Shown here in pieces: positions 1-12,717 of a DNA stretch of 64,000 nt. How positions within the stretch are numbered: position 1 is the stretch's first letter; each line of letters opens with the position of its first letter. The stretch comes from Patagioenas fasciata. Lineage: Eukaryota; Chordata; Aves; Columbiformes; Columbidae. The stretch lies in assembly GCF_037038585.1 (NCBI RefSeq), contig NC_092526.1:40187501-40251500 (forward strand). The letters run 5' to 3'. Both the position numbers and the translations under genes were made by a program. The notes under the pieces are model-generated. The model was not told where the DNA came from, searched no databases, and saw only the letters and a program-made list of their open reading frames with translations.

Positions 1-3000
1 ACTAGTTAATATCACAGAGTATCTGGGGGGATTTGAGGAGGCAAGCAGATTGAAATAAGGTATTAAGATTAAAACAATAAAAAACAACAGATGGGACCTT
101 GGGCATAAATCAAAGTGCATATGATGAGCAAAAGACAACTTAAAGCAAAACGCGCTCCCGCCACATGTTATGAGGTACAGCCTTTAAGAAAAGTTGTCAT
201 ATAAATAACATCCCGAGGCTCCAGCGCCTCGCTGGCATGAAGATAACACAGTCTGGACAAGCAAACCCTGCTCACTGCAGGCCGGAGAGATGTTCCACCA
301 TGCGCTCATGGCCCGCGTGATTGCCTGGGAAAGTATGAGGGTGGTTACTGTAGTGCTAAGTTCACCTGCATGCAACGTGTTGTTCCTGGCATACAGAATG
401 ATTTTCTCAGCTCGTGTCGAGCGGCAGCAGCAACACCAAGCAATAACGCCATGGTGGGCGCTCAGGAGAGGGACAACTGGAGCCCAGCTGGTCACCAACA
501 CCTCGGGTTGTGTTGAGGGAAGAGAGGGAGCAGCAGACAAGGCGCGTTGCCCCTATTGGGTTTCAGTAACAGCGAGAGAAGAGCGGCCCAGTTCATTTGA
601 ACAACACGCAGTTTAATCTCCTGCGGGCATCCTGCATGAAAGATGCCGAATGATAACTTGCAGATAACTCCTCCCCTCCAACAATAAAACTTTTCTTCCT
701 TTTAGGAAACAGGTCATTCTTCTTTAAAATTATCTTCCAAAAACTCGGTATCTTTAGCACAGGTTTACAAAGCTTGCAAATGTAACACAGAGATTTGTCT
801 GTACTTGTGCGCAGAGATGTAACACGTCTCTGTATTTAGGGCAGAAGGAAGTACAAACCGTAGAAGGAAACTCTTGATTTGAAAATGTTAAACATGGATT
901 GCTCCTCCATGCCACCAGCACAATTTCTGTACTTGCGAGTACAACGGAACTGAACACTGTAAAACATTTATTTCAGTTGTTGACATTACGAGTTAATTCG
1001 ATAAATGACAATATTTCAAGAACTTAGGTTTTTATGGCCATACTGTAGGATGATAAACGTCTCGTCTATGTGATGAATAGGCATAGGACTATAAATGCTC
1101 TTTGCTTAAGAGAACAGAGATGAGTGTTCGCTCCTGATTCAGGTCTACAATCTGGTTTTGCTTCTCTTTGGTTTTGTAACATTTAGAAAAACTAACGAGA
1201 TGGTGCAAAGCACGTTGGCAGGGCTCGTTCACACACTGACAAGTGGCGACCAAATCATCTTCTCTCTCCATATACTAGCCCTGTAGTTAAACTGTGCCTT
1301 AAAAGCACATTTCTATCCCTCGTGGTCACAGGGCAAAGCTCACACACACAATTTACTTGCATTCTGGCTTCCCAGAAGCAAACAATACATAAAATTAGCC
1401 TGCTTAAGAGTGATTTTAAGCCAGCTGTTTCTGAGGCCTGCTTCACCATTTTTAATGGGCCTGCAAGAAAATCCTTGGCATAGCAACAGAAATGCAGGCT
1501 CCCAATAAATTCTTTGCGGATTCTCTGGCCACTTGTATGTGTCTTGGCCAGAGCAGTAAAACTGAGGTGTGTGCCCTCATGGGCTAGATCTGACCTACAG
1601 CTTCCGACAGTGGCTTGGGTCAGGTCTGATTTGTAACTCATCCAGAGACCTGGAGGTGCAACAAGTTACTCATTACAACATCTCTGCAGGGCTCAATTAT
1701 TGCTTTTCCAGTGAGAGGAAAGGCGGAGGGAGAGAAAGAGGTTGAGAAAATAGGTCTAATTTCAATATTATTGCCAATGACTGCAAAAGGTTCGGACCAG
1801 CCGTCAGTAGCAAAGCCAGGAGCAGAGCACAAGCTTAGCTTGCTCATTGCGCACACCGTTCCACGCACATAAAGGTACCTTATGAAAACCATGTTTCTGG
1901 TCATTCTGCTCAGGAAATCTGATAGCCCATGGCATGAACTTCTCGCAAACAAAGGCTGCGTTAAGGGAGAGGGGAGAGCAAAAAAGCTGTTCCAAGGGGC
2001 TGTTTGCAGGCCCATTGCACACTAGAAAAACGGGCCGTAAAACCTCTGTACCCTCTGTATCACAACGCCCTACGCTATCGCTTTCCAGGAACAATGAAGA
2101 AATAGGGCCAAGGACAAATGCTGATTCTGACTGTGCTGCTGATGCCTGAAGCAAATGTCTCTACCCTCCCTCCATGCTCTTTCCCCTTCCTCAAATCCAC
2201 TTGAGATGCTGCCCGCTGGCTTTTGCCCATCGCCTGCCCAAACCACGCCTGCTCTGCACTGCCTGTACATCCCTGTTCCCAAAAGGTGCTTGGACCTTGA
2301 TGGAGGGTCTTGGGAAGCTCCTGTCCTTCCCATCAGGAATTGAAATGCACCTGGATAGTGTGTTCCCAGCCTTTCTCAATATTTCCGTCCTTAATGTGTT
2401 TCTGGTGCCCGTGTGAGCCCCATCTAGAAATGCCATTTGGTCAGACACTGCATGGTAAATACAGACCTGCTTTCCTTAGCTATGTTCCTCTCCTGACAGA
2501 CCGGGCTGCTCCAGAGCCCTCGGGCAGCATTATTGTCTTTGTAAAAGAGGCACGAGTGATCCCCCAAGCACGAATTCGGCTCCGATCACCACTGGGGATT
2601 TCTCCACTGAGAGCTGAAAGCAGGAGATTCCCCTGATACAAGAGCAGAAGACCCAAGTGTGCCATTTACATTCTAGGAATGCAAACATTTCCATGGAGAA
2701 TGACAGCCTTTCAGGCTAACAGGAAAAGCTGAATTATATACAGACACAAACATTTTGGTATAGTCGAGTTTTCCTGCCTGTGGAAAATTAACCTTCTTAT
2801 CCAACAGAACATGCTCTGGGTCATGGCAGTGAGCAGATGTCTATAATCTCCTGCACGTGGAGCATTTCCATAGCATCAGAACTAGCAAGAAGTAAATGGG
2901 GAAAAAAAAAGAGAATCCCTGAATGGAAACAAATGGAAAACCGCCGTGGCTGCGTTCCACAAAGTCCGTTCTGCAGCTGCATCGCTGCTCCGGAACAAAG

Positions 3001-4243
3001 GGAAATGTAATTATTGTTGTTTTGCTTTCATTTCCCATTAGCAAAGCAAAAGCCAAGTACAAGTGGTTGTTGTTTCTGCAGGAGAGAGCTGGCCAAGGTG
3101 AGCAGAGGAGGTCACACAGGAAACCTACACCAGGACTATTTCTTAAGCCTGGGCAGCTCATGCATCCAGTAAGCAATATAGCAGTAAAACTCACCAGCAA
3201 CACTTTGCTACGGCAGAGCTGAGCGCAGGCTTCTCACGTTCCCTGAGGATAAGACTCAGCCACAGCTGCAGGGGTAGGGCAGGACTCGGCTGCTCTTGCT
3301 GTCATTGCTGGGGGGACATCTGCTGTTGTCACAGACCCCTCGCCCTGCTCCCAGCCTTCCTTGGTGGCAGCAGCAGCCGGGGCGCGGGCACGCAGACCTC
3401 CTGTATGGCTGTGCCTCTCCTTAGAGAGGGACCTGTCAGTAACCACCACATCTCCCAATCCTTTCTTGAGGTGGAAACCCCCAAGGTGGCTGCAGATCCA
3501 GCCTGGGAGGCAGAGGAAATGAAGCTTGCCACAGCTTCTCCCTGCAGCCAGGCATTCCCAGGTTCATTTGTGGGGCCGAGGTGATTTGCCATACAGGTGG
3601 GTGCTCAACCCGTAGTGCTGCTTGCCTCGGTTTGCTCCTTCTTCCTTATGACAGCAAGAAATGAAGCTCCTCATTCTGCCTGCCTTCTTTCTTTACGTTT
3701 TGGAGGTAGTTCTTTGGCCACAGAGGTGTAAAGCTTGCACCACTTTCTTATCTGCTTACAAAAATCATCACCGTGGATAGAGAAAAATAAATGAACAAGA
3801 ATTGAATAAGTAGGACAGATACAAGCAATAAAGCAACTGAGGTGCAGGATGAGTCCCACCGATCTGCATATAATGGAAAGTACCAGAACCAGTATAGCGC
3901 TTGGTGCTTGAAGGTACAAGATGTGTGTTGCGGCGCTGCAGGGTCTGAGATGCTTCTGCTATGGAGTTGGTGCTGATGTGGAACCCCTTCTCAAGGCAAA
4001 CCCAGGAACGCTGGGAGTGGAACCAAAGAGAAGAGTTTACCACTCTGGTGACAGCAAATCATTGAGTTTAGTTGCCTTTGTGTAAGACTTTGCCTCAAAG
4101 CTGTGGTGACCATTGCCCAAGGGAGCTGGCAGCGACGGGCAGCAGGACTCCAGAAAGAGAACCGAGTTCCCTCCATGCGCGCAGGCAGAACGGCTCCCAC
4201 CGAGCCCAGCCAGTGTTTGTGTGGCTAGAAAGGGGAGGAGAGA
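1..4243. other. Intergenic DNA downstream of BMPR2
   Basis: I see no gene here. Open frames are short, overlap on both strands and have no recognisable domain. There is mild GC enrichment around 200-600 and 3240-3600 but no clear CpG island. No clear transposon was recognised. In tetrapods the next gene beyond the BMPR2 3' end is usually FAM117B, but none of it is visible. Confidence 0.6.
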
Positions 4244-4890
4244 GGGACAGCAGGGTGACCATGAGGCAGCACTGGGCCCTTGTGGCCAGGAAGGCCAATG
4301 GTACCTGGGGTGGGTTAGAAGGGGGTGGTCAGTAGGTCAGAGAGGTTCTCCTGCCCCTCTACTCTGCCCTGGGGAGACCACACCTGGAATATTGTGTCCA
4401 GTTGTGGCCCCTCAGTTCCAGAAGGACAGGGAACTGCTGGAGAGAGTCCAGCGCAGGGCAACAAAGATGCTGAAGGGAGTGGAGCATCTCCCGTGTGAGG
4501 AAAGGCTGAGGGAGCTGGGGCTCTGGAGCTGGAGAAGAGGAGACTGAGGGGGGACTCATTCCTGGGGATCAATATGTAAAGGGGAGGTGTCAGGAGGATG
4601 GAGCCAGGCTCTTCTCGGTGACAACCAGTGATAGGACAAGGGGCGATGGGTGCAAACTGGAACACAGGAGGTTCCACTTGAATATGAGAAGAAACTTGTT
4701 TATGGTGAGGGTGGCAGAGCCTGGCCCAGGCTGCCCAGGGAGGCTGTGGAGTCTCCTTCTCTGCAGACATTCAAACCCGCCTGGACACCTTCCTGTGGAA
4801 CCTCAGCTGGGTGTTCCTGCTCCATGGGGGGATTGCACTGGATGAGCTTTCCGGGGCCCTTCCAACCCCTGACATTCTGGGATGCTGTGA
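4244..4890 (+). mobile_element. CR1 LINE, 5'-truncated (copy A)
   Basis: This is the 3' end of a CR1 retrotransposon in sense orientation. The frame reads [20 protein letters not shown] and then [12 protein letters not shown], typical of the CR1 ORF2 C-terminus, followed by a region reading [16 protein letters not shown] in another frame. It ends GACATTCTGGGATGCTGTGA, a CR1-like tail. It keeps the bases GGGCAACAAAG that four other copies in the window have lost. It is inactive because the reverse transcriptase is missing. Confidence 0.92.
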
Positions 4891-5445
4891 AGAGATGGGG
4901 CTTGTTTCTTGTTGGAAGGGAAGATTCAATATTTCCCTTCTGGTCTGGAAAGGAACGTGACTTAGTGGGGCTGATATTCAGTTCTCAGCACCATTTTGCA
5001 TTAATTTCCCTCTGTTCTCCACGCGAACGAGCACCCATGTCCCAAAGCCTCAGCAGCACTCTGGCCACGGAGCAATAACTCCTTCACACTTACACAGAGG
5101 ACATGAGGAAGATGAGATCTAACGAACAGCCTCACCTGTGCGTGGGTGGAACGTATCCACCATTTGTATGGTGTCCATCCCACTTAACGGCTCAGCTTGA
5201 AGTTCGGCTGGAAAATGGAAACCGGAGGAAGAGCTCTGCATGGCAAAGTGCAAAATCCCAGACGTCTCCTTCAAGATGAAGTCAGGAGTTTGTAGATCAC
5301 CAGGCAGCACAACAAAGGAGACAAAACCAGCTCCTGGTGCGGCTGCTCTGCTGCCATTGACCCAATGGGCTTCTCCCCTCATTCCTGGGCGCACGTCTCG
5401 CTACTCGTGGCCAACAATCCCATGAAAAACCCACAAAGGACCATG
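4891..5445. other. Intergenic DNA between CR1 and the BMPR2 3' end
   Basis: No gene or repeat recognised. This stretch lies between the CR1 copy and the inferred poly(A) site of BMPR2. Confidence 0.5.
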
Positions 5446-5466
5446 CTTTTTGTCATTAATATGATC

Positions 5467-5472
5467 TTTAAT
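5467..5472 (-). promoter_or_regulatory. BMPR2: Candidate distal poly(A) signal ATTAAA
   Basis: The minus strand reads ATTCCATTTATTAAAGATCA here. ATTAAA is the commonest variant poly(A) signal. Cleavage would fall near 5445-5455, shortly before the repeat-bearing intergenic DNA. Assignment is by position and hexamer only. Confidence 0.4.
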
Positions 5473-5573
5473 AAATGGAATAATGCACCATTTTACAGCA
5501 AGCCTTTTCTTTTAGACCTAAAGAATAGCCTTTTAAATGTTCTTAACCAATGTCTCTGTATCAATACAATCTC

Positions 5574-5579
5574 TTTATT
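5574..5579 (-). promoter_or_regulatory. BMPR2: Candidate poly(A) signal AATAAA
   Basis: This is a canonical hexamer on the minus strand, about 5.56 kb after the stop codon. It may be used together with, or instead of, the ATTAAA about 100 bases further on. Confidence 0.35.
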
Positions 5580-5697
5580 TAGGTTTATATATAACAAAGC
5601 AATTCTTACAAGTATTCATAGAAAACTCTGTAGTGGCTTTAACGACGTCAGCTTTCATAGTGGCATCCACAGATGATTAAAAAACAAAAATTAGCTT

Positions 5698-5703
5698 TTT
5701 ATT
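5698..5703 (-). promoter_or_regulatory. BMPR2: Candidate poly(A) signal AATAAA
   Basis: This is the first canonical AATAAA met on the minus strand after the BMPR2 stop, in the context GAAATAAAAAGC. Use of it would give a 3' UTR of roughly 5.45 kb. Confidence 0.35.
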
Positions 5704-8700
5704 TCATACTCACACTGTTCCATGAAACACAACTTATACAGCATAGCAAGAGTATTGGGCAGCTTATACAAAAGAAATAACTGAAAGCAATTATTTATAA
5801 ATTCATACATGATATTTCCTCAGTCATTTGAGAGAAAAACCAAAAATACCCGTTAAGGAAAGGGTTCTGATGAGATTCCGTATTCTAGGGTTTCTCCCCT
5901 CCTCCCCAGAAGGGCTCGCTGGGAAAGTGATGCTCTCTTTACAGTCTTTCGTAAGGAAAACGGCAGCTCCACATCGCCCCTAGAAATCAGTCTTTGCCAT
6001 GTTCATTTTCCTCTTACTCTGCGTTAGGGGGAAAAGAACAGGAATTGTCAAATATGATTCCAGCTTATAGAAATGTGGCTAGAGCACACTTTCCTCTAGA
6101 GACAAAAAGCAGACGGGAAACATGACATACAAACCTCTTTAAATACATCGCAACAGTGTGGAAGAGAGAGAAGAGCCACGAATCAGGCAACCCAGAAGGG
6201 ACCAAGCAAAGCCAGCTGCAACTTGCACTCACTTGTTTGTTCTTGGGACTTTTTACAACCTACGGAAAACCTTTTCTTCCCTTCTGAATAACCGGGACTG
6301 AAGTGCGATAGCTCACGACACGGTTCTGAAGCACGAAAGTGAACCAAGTGCTCTAGAAAGAGACCTCGCACATCTTTGCTGTCTCAAAAACCAAGTGAAT
6401 GGGGCTACAAAAACTGCCTTGGCACGGGGAAGTTATAAAAGCCAATCGTTTCTGCTGTAAAATAGCGGGCAAGACGTGGTGTGCGTGCTCCCGAATTCTC
6501 TCCCATAGGCTCGTGCCAAACGCGGCTCCCAGGCCGGTTCTGTCCCCTGCACCAGGGGGATTTCTGCCACCAGCTCTGGTCAGGATGGAGGAAACTCCAA
6601 CCAAGAGATCGGATTTGTTGCTATTTCGCATCAAAACTGAACCTCCGTGGGAGGCTGGGGTCAAAAAAGCATGTATTCCTACAGCTGCAGGTTTATACGG
6701 TGACGTAGAAGCCTAAAATGTAATTGGATTTCATGGACTGAAATGCTATGTTTAAACGGCAAACGCATCCCGAACTATGGCTACTACATCAAAAAGCCTT
6801 GTAAAAATCATCACGGATGGCGTATTTCAGGTTATCTTTTGAAGAGAAATACCTTAAATTCCGCAGCTTCCCATCACGTTTGTGCCGAGCATTCCCAGCT
6901 CTAAGTCCGCGGGTGGCAAGGCTGTGGTGGGAGATCCCGCCCCGCGTGTCCCCCCTGATCCCCATGGCCGCCACGGGCTCATGACAGCGTGACAAAGCAC
7001 ACCACACCTGCCCCAGCGCTACCGTCTGGGGCCGCAGCGCGCAGGATTCAACCCTGGAATTCACACACGATGTGCCTATGCACCTAAACGCATTTAAAAA
7101 GCTCATTTAAAAAGGAAGTTAATATATTTACCTGTTAAAATGGATAGTGGGAGGCCACACAAGAAAACCTAAACAATCCGAATTTCTGCACAACAAGAAG
7201 CTGGTCGGTCTGTAATGCAACTTGCATAGACTAATCAACCCTATTGCAATTTGCTTTGATAAGCTGCTCCAAATTTGCCAATTAGACATCAGGTCACGTA
7301 TATACTACTACGCCCAGCAATTATGAGTTAAACTCAGCCTGCTTCAGTAATGGGAACTCCCATCATTTTCATACAAGTAAAAATTACAGCATAATGAATT
7401 TTTCCTGTATTGACTAAATACGTGGATTTAAAAATCCTCCGTAATTAGGCTGGAACCTCCCATAATAACGTTTCAATGACAGAATGGCTGCGATCTTTTG
7501 AATACACGCCAAAAATGTATCATCTGAACGTTGGCTTAGCCAAGTTACACTAGTGGACTATTGTTTGTAACATTTAAAGAAGGAACAGCATCAGAGTAAA
7601 ATGCACTGGACACTCAAACTAAGGATGCAAAACACAAAGAGAAATGTTCTTGGTTTCTTGTAGCAATGTCAACATCAGTTGGTTTTCTTTTAAATCAGGA
7701 ATTCCTTCCCCTTTAGCTGTGCAATTTAAGGCGTTGTTAACAGTAATTGTTTCTCGCAAGAAGCTATAAGCAAACTCAGGGCAAGTGTTGCAGATAATAT
7801 GACTTGTAAATATCAGTTTTAGGAGGAAATGGATCCGCCGGTCTGCTCGGACCATCAGAACTTGCATTCCGCACCCCGCGTTGTGTGATAGGAAACAGAA
7901 AAGGAGACGACGCATCCACCTAAGCAACAATTCTGGCTTCTGCTAGCACGGCGCTTTGTAAAACCAGGAAGATTGTGGCTTTTGGCTCATATATACAAAC
8001 ATCACAAGTGTTTGCTCTAATATCTTGCTTGAATTACATGTTATAAATAACTATCGCAAATGTTCTACTCTCGCCTATTTGGCAGCGGCACAACTCATAG
8101 GTATTTACACTATCATTCTATTTTCATTTTGTTATATTTATCTCGTCTGCAATATAAATGAGAAATTGATAGAAAATTATCAACTTTCATCGTTATCCTT
8201 TTCTCTTAAAAGAAAAATAACACAAAGAAATAAAACACATTTGTCTCCCCTGTTTATAGGACATTTATCAACTATCCACGTGTCTGATCCGTAGAATTCT
8301 CTCTCTTACATGTCATTTGTTTGGTTACGGATGATCCCCCATGGTATGAAGTATCATTCAATATCATTTAATTGACAGAGCAAGTATTCTGTGGAGATTG
8401 GATTTTGTGCTGTAAGCAAAAAAACAAACACAAGGGCATTACTAAATTCAGTATTAAAACCAAACTGCTAATCCGATCTCATCCAGCTGTGCAGAATGAC
8501 AATATTTTAGTACCTACTTAAGAGTTTGTTTTGACTGACCCTTAAAAATGAACAGTTTCTCTCTATTTAATCGACATGATCCTTTGTGATCAAGTACATC
8601 TTTCTGTCATAGCTCAAATTGTATTTATCCATGGTAGATTACAAAGCCGATGCTTTCTACTAATGATAACTCATCCCCAAAGGCCTTCCAGCGAGCGACG

Positions 8701-10896
8701 GAAATAAAGGCAAAGAAAGTATTGTTTGCTTTAAGAACATTTAAGGAAAACTGCAGAAGAACATGTTCACCTGGTGTTAAAATGACTTTGATTGCACTGA
8801 GCGTGAAAAGTTGGGTTTCTTACAAAGGCTTGGCCTGCAAAGCCAGGCTTGGCAGAGCAGAGCAGAACGCAAGACCCTGTTCTCGCCCCAGAGAGTTTCA
8901 AGTTAGACAAGAGTGTCCTAAATCCACTTTCCAGCCCATGTCCTAAATGCCAAAGGATGAGACGTGCAAGGCAAAGCAAAATGTCACGGGACAGGAGTGA
9001 AAATGTCGAGCGACAGCGACCCTCAGAACCCAGCGTTCCCCGTGACGGGACGGACATCTGGGACAACATCTGGGGGGCAAGAGGACATGGAACCCCCAGA
9101 GCGAATGAAAAGCCAAACCAGAGAAAGGCTGTATTTCTGAAGAGAGGAGATGTATATAAATATATTTATACGGGCACGTAACAGAATTACGACTTGAACC
9201 GGAGCTCTCATGGCTCTTCTACACCTACACTTAAGCCAAGTCTGGGTTTGTAGAGTTATCTCTTGGAGATATCTAGGAGAATCTAAGAAACGCTAAGCAG
9301 CATTACACGAGAGAACGAGCGCAGCTGAGCATAAACAAGGGAGTTTGGAAACAGCAAGAACCAGATGTGTTCTGCAACTGGATCGTCAGATACAGAAGAA
9401 CAGGGTGGGCAGTTTGGTAATGATCGAACAGCAAGGAAACAAACGGGTTGGCAAGTGCAGAGCCCGCGGAACAGACCTTCTGCCTTTCAACATCGCCACG
9501 TCTCGCATCAGCTGAGAAACCATTCCCGGTATCAAACACTGACATAGGCAGTCTTCATCTAAATAGTTTTTACTGAAGTGTTTTCAATCACAAAAGAATA
9601 TTTCTCAGGTGGAAGGAGGTGCTGACCAATAAGGAAATTCATTTTCTTTCCGCAGACGGTAAAGCCGATGGTTTTAAAAAGGGTAAGGTTTACTTGAGAT
9701 GCTCAAAACCAATTCTTCTCAATAGATAGCACATTCACGCTTACCGACGCCTAAAATCAATGTGCATACAAACTGAAAGAAGGCTCGAAGCAGAGGGAAA
9801 AAACCCCAGCCCTCCCGCGCCAACACTCGTAGCCATGAATTTTAAAAGCATGCAATAAATTTCAGCAAGACGATTGAGGGTCTCTAAAAACTCTGAGGGG
9901 AGGACGAGTTTCAGCTCAGCAACAACAGTCCCTTAGGACGCACCTACCTGCAGAATACTCAAATTGATTTCACCCCAGATTGTCTGTAAGGAGGTAAATC
10001 AGGGAAGATTTGGGACTCGTTACAAAACTGGTTTGTGCCACATAAGATTCATCATTTTTCCTCTGTGTAAACAAAGTACGTTGGCAACCTGTCTTCACTA
10101 GAGCTTCTCAGTATGACAGTGATTAAGATTTCTGAATAAAATGTGGTTTTCAGTGTACACCAGTGATCTAAATAAGGTTTTACATAAATACAGGGGGTGA
10201 AACCGCACACACAATAAAATGGAGAAGATGGCTGACACTGTTTCCTTACATTTGTTCAACATTTTCTTATTCAGAACTTCACGGGCTGGCATCTACTACT
10301 ATGAAGGAAACACATTTTGCTTTGGAAGGATCCAAGGAAAGGTACTGAGCTCGGATTTTTTGTCGTCGTTCCTTTTTAAAAGCCCTTTCAAGCCGGGGAA
10401 AATTCACGTGTTGTCGCCTCAGAGCACAATGTGACGGAAGCAGCCGCTTTGGGCTGGCTACGCCTGCAAAGTCCGGTGGCGAGCGGCCGACGGCTCAGTT
10501 GTCGGGGCAAAACGAACCAAAAGGGAAGGGGAATGTGTGGCAGTTTCAGAAAGACGCTTTTCAATAAAGCATACTGTGAACTAGAGACTATTGCACATTT
10601 CAACATGACACAAGAAAAACAGGGGCTCAAAAGAGAATACACTTTGTAACATAGAAATACACAGACTAGCTTGTGCACAGAAATCAAAACATGGTTACGA
10701 GACACCACTGCAGTCAAACCTGTCTTAGAGTCTGCTTAGGATCTTAGTGACCTTAAGAAACTGGTCCAAACTGATTATCAGCGATACGTTTTTTTTGTTA
10801 CTTTTTTTAAAAAAATATTTTGAGACCACATTTTTGATACACATATATATATTCTGTGGTCAAAACAGATGGACTTAACTTTAGCGATACTAAATA

Positions 10897-10903
10897 AAAG
10901 TGC
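10897..10903 (-). promoter_or_regulatory. Seed match for miR-17/20/93/106 family
   Basis: The transcript strand reads GCACUUU, complementary to the AAAGUGC seed of this microRNA family, about 235 nt after the stop. Human BMPR2 is a reported miR-17/20a target, so a site close to the stop is plausible. A 7-mer can occur by chance; conservation would decide. Confidence 0.35.
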
Positions 10904-11068
10904 AAAAAACGTTCGAAAAACCAAAACGAAATTAAAAAATATGGAAGCATAAGCTAAAAATTTTCTGCATAGCTGAAATCTATTTAAAGCGAGTCCTTGG
11001 TAGGGGTTGCCGACAGGAGGAGAAAGCAGTTTTTCCAAATGTCTTCTGCGTGTTTGTCTCAAAGAACG

Positions 11069-11102
11069 CAAAAAAAAAACCAAACCAAACCAAAACAACC
11101 GA
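11069..11102 (-). repeat. G/U-rich low-complexity tract in the 3' UTR
   Basis: On the transcript this is GGTTGTTTTGGTTTGGTTTG followed by a T run, starting about 35 nt after the stop codon. It is an (AAACC)-type short tandem repeat on the plus strand. It could bind GU-preferring RNA-binding proteins, but that is only a guess from composition. Confidence 0.6.
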
Positions 11103-11134
11103 AAAAAGGTCATTTCTGGGCATTTTAAAGTGTT

Positions 11135-11385
11135 TCACAGGCAGTTGACTCCCGCGTCCTTGGACACCATGGTGGTGGCGCCGCCGCCCTCGGCGAGGTA
11201 CACGGCCGTGCTGGACTTGGGGGGCAGCGGCCGCTCGCTGCCGTTGTTGTTGACCTCGCAGGGCAGCGGCTCGGTGGAGATGACCCACGTGGAGGGACGC
11301 CAGCGCTTCAGCGAGTACGGGGTTTTCACGCGTTTCTTGATCTTCTCTCCTGAGCCCGATTTGCCGTCCTGTGAGGAGTCACCTA
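11135..11385 (-). CDS. BMPR2: BMPR2 exon 13, C-terminus and stop
   Basis: The coding part is 251 nt, equal to human, and covers residues 956-1038. It reads [20 protein letters not shown], then [40 protein letters not shown] and [20 protein letters not shown], ending NCL before TGA. The acceptor is CCTTCAG. The last third is very GC-rich and differs from human at several sites (EPLP for [13 protein letters not shown] for NRAVHSKSS), while [11 protein letters not shown] and AVYLAEGG are kept. A second, out-of-frame TGA at 11379-11381 would end translation if exon 12 were skipped. Confidence 0.97.
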
Positions 11386-11588
11386 CTGAAGGTGAAACAG
11401 AGCAGGAAATGGTATTAGGGGGAAGGTAAAGGTGGAGTGGCAGGTCGAGGGTTGTTATCCCGCAAAACAGAACAAAAGAACAAAATCTTATCAGACAAAA
11501 GCGACCGCAGCAGAGGCACCACAGGTATATCGGCTACAGCAGCTGCCAATAAAACAAGGGGTCAGATTCTGTTCTCTGTCAGAAATTA

Positions 11589-11975
11589 GGCTGAGGGAGC
11601 TGGGGCTCTGGAGCTGGAGAAGAGGAGACTGAGGGGTGACTCATTCCTGGGGATCAATATGGAAAGGGGGGGTGTCAGGAGGATGGAGCCAGGCTCTTCT
11701 CGGTCACAACCAGTGATAGGACCAGGGGCAATGGGTGCAAACTGGAACACAGGAGGTTCCACTTGAATATGAGAAGCAACTTGTTCCTGGTGAGGGTGGC
11801 AGAGCCTGGCCCAGGCTGCCCAGGGAGGTTGTGGAGTCTCCTTCTCTGCAGACATTCAAACCCCCCTGGACACCTTCCTGTGGAACCTCATCTGGGTGTT
11901 CCTGCTCCATGGGGGGATTGCATTGGATGAGCTTTCTGGGGCCCTTCCAACCCCTGACATTCTGGGATCCTGTGA
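11589..11975 (+). mobile_element. CR1 LINE, 5'-truncated (intron 12 copy)
   Basis: Only the last 387 bp of the element remain, from GGCTGAGGGAGCTGGGGCTC to a tail ending TCTGGGATCCTGTGA. It is in antisense orientation to BMPR2 and about 205 bp from the exon 13 acceptor. It shares TCATTCCTGGGG with copy A, so it belongs to that sub-lineage rather than to the one in introns 1 and 3. Confidence 0.9.
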
Positions 11976-12684
11976 TACTTCACCGAAGTAATTTGTAGTA
12001 CCTTGAATGCACATTGGCATCAAACAGCAGAATGAGCATTTGACATTTGAGGGGCTTTTGCAATCATTGTATCTTATGTTACCTGTAATGGGAGGTACAA
12101 AAAACCACCGCTACTACAGGACGGCAAAGGCTAAACTTTCAATAGCATAATTAAATCACAGGTCCCCTCATCCTACCTCACCTGGCAAAGCCTTTCACAT
12201 GGAGACAAAACGGCCCATTCACTGTCAAGATCCTAAGTCAGGATTTGGTACACTGGGTTGCAAAACTGTCAAAACCAACCTTAATCGTGGTAAAATTTCA
12301 GCGGTAGAAATCCAATTGTTAAAAAATCTTTCACTTTTCATGACCTTCAAACCCTTTCTTCTAACTTAAGCTTCAATTAAAGAAAGTTACTGCAAGAATC
12401 TTTTTTCCTTACCCCAATAAGATTTCAACTCAAGTCAACATGTTAAGACAATTTTAGAAATTAAGTTTTCCTACTTAAAAGGAAGGCTGAATATTCGACT
12501 ACACTTCTTGGAAGATCTGCTCTGGTTTGTTTCTAAGCCTTTTCTTTCCAAACATACCTGGCACCCCAGATTATTTCACTAGTATCACAGTGTCTGTCCC
12601 AACATAGTCAGAGGTTTGCAAGCACCTTTCAGAGACAAAGAAATAAAACACATTTGTCTCTGCTGTCGATAGTACAGGGAAGAA

Positions 12685-12717
12685 GCAGGGAATAAAGCAG
12701 GGAATAAAGCAGGGAAT
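12685..12717. repeat. 12-bp tandem repeat (GCAGGGAATAAA), 2.75 copies
   Basis: Two perfect copies of GCAGGGAATAAA are followed by a partial third. It lies in intron 12. The AATAAA is on the plus strand, so it is not a poly(A) signal for BMPR2. Confidence 0.85.

Larger units (their letters stand above)
5446..11134 (-). other. BMPR2: BMPR2 3' untranslated region (long)
   Basis: About 5.7 kb of AT-rich sequence follows the stop codon. I found no recognisable transposon, no good splice-linked exon and no long open frame in it. The human gene also has a 3' UTR of several kilobases, so the length is expected. No AATAAA was noticed on the minus strand between the stop and about 5703, which argues for one long UTR; scanning was by eye. 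Two CpG-rich patches (about 10440-10510 and 6905-7055) interrupt the AT-rich background. The exact 3' end is inferred from poly(A) signals at 5467-5703. Confidence 0.7.

Noticed and set aside
290-616. 108-codon frame near the left edge and its antisense partner
   Set aside because: Both strands are open over the same region with no known domain, no splice context and no similarity I recognise.
4113-5078. Several open frames of 75-151 codons with similar proteins at 4.1-5.1, 11.6-12.0, 35.4-36.4, 40.5-41.4, 52.1-52.6 and 61.1-61.8 kb
   Set aside because: They are frames of CR1 copies on either strand, not host genes. Only the sense frames carry ORF2 remnants, and these are broken.
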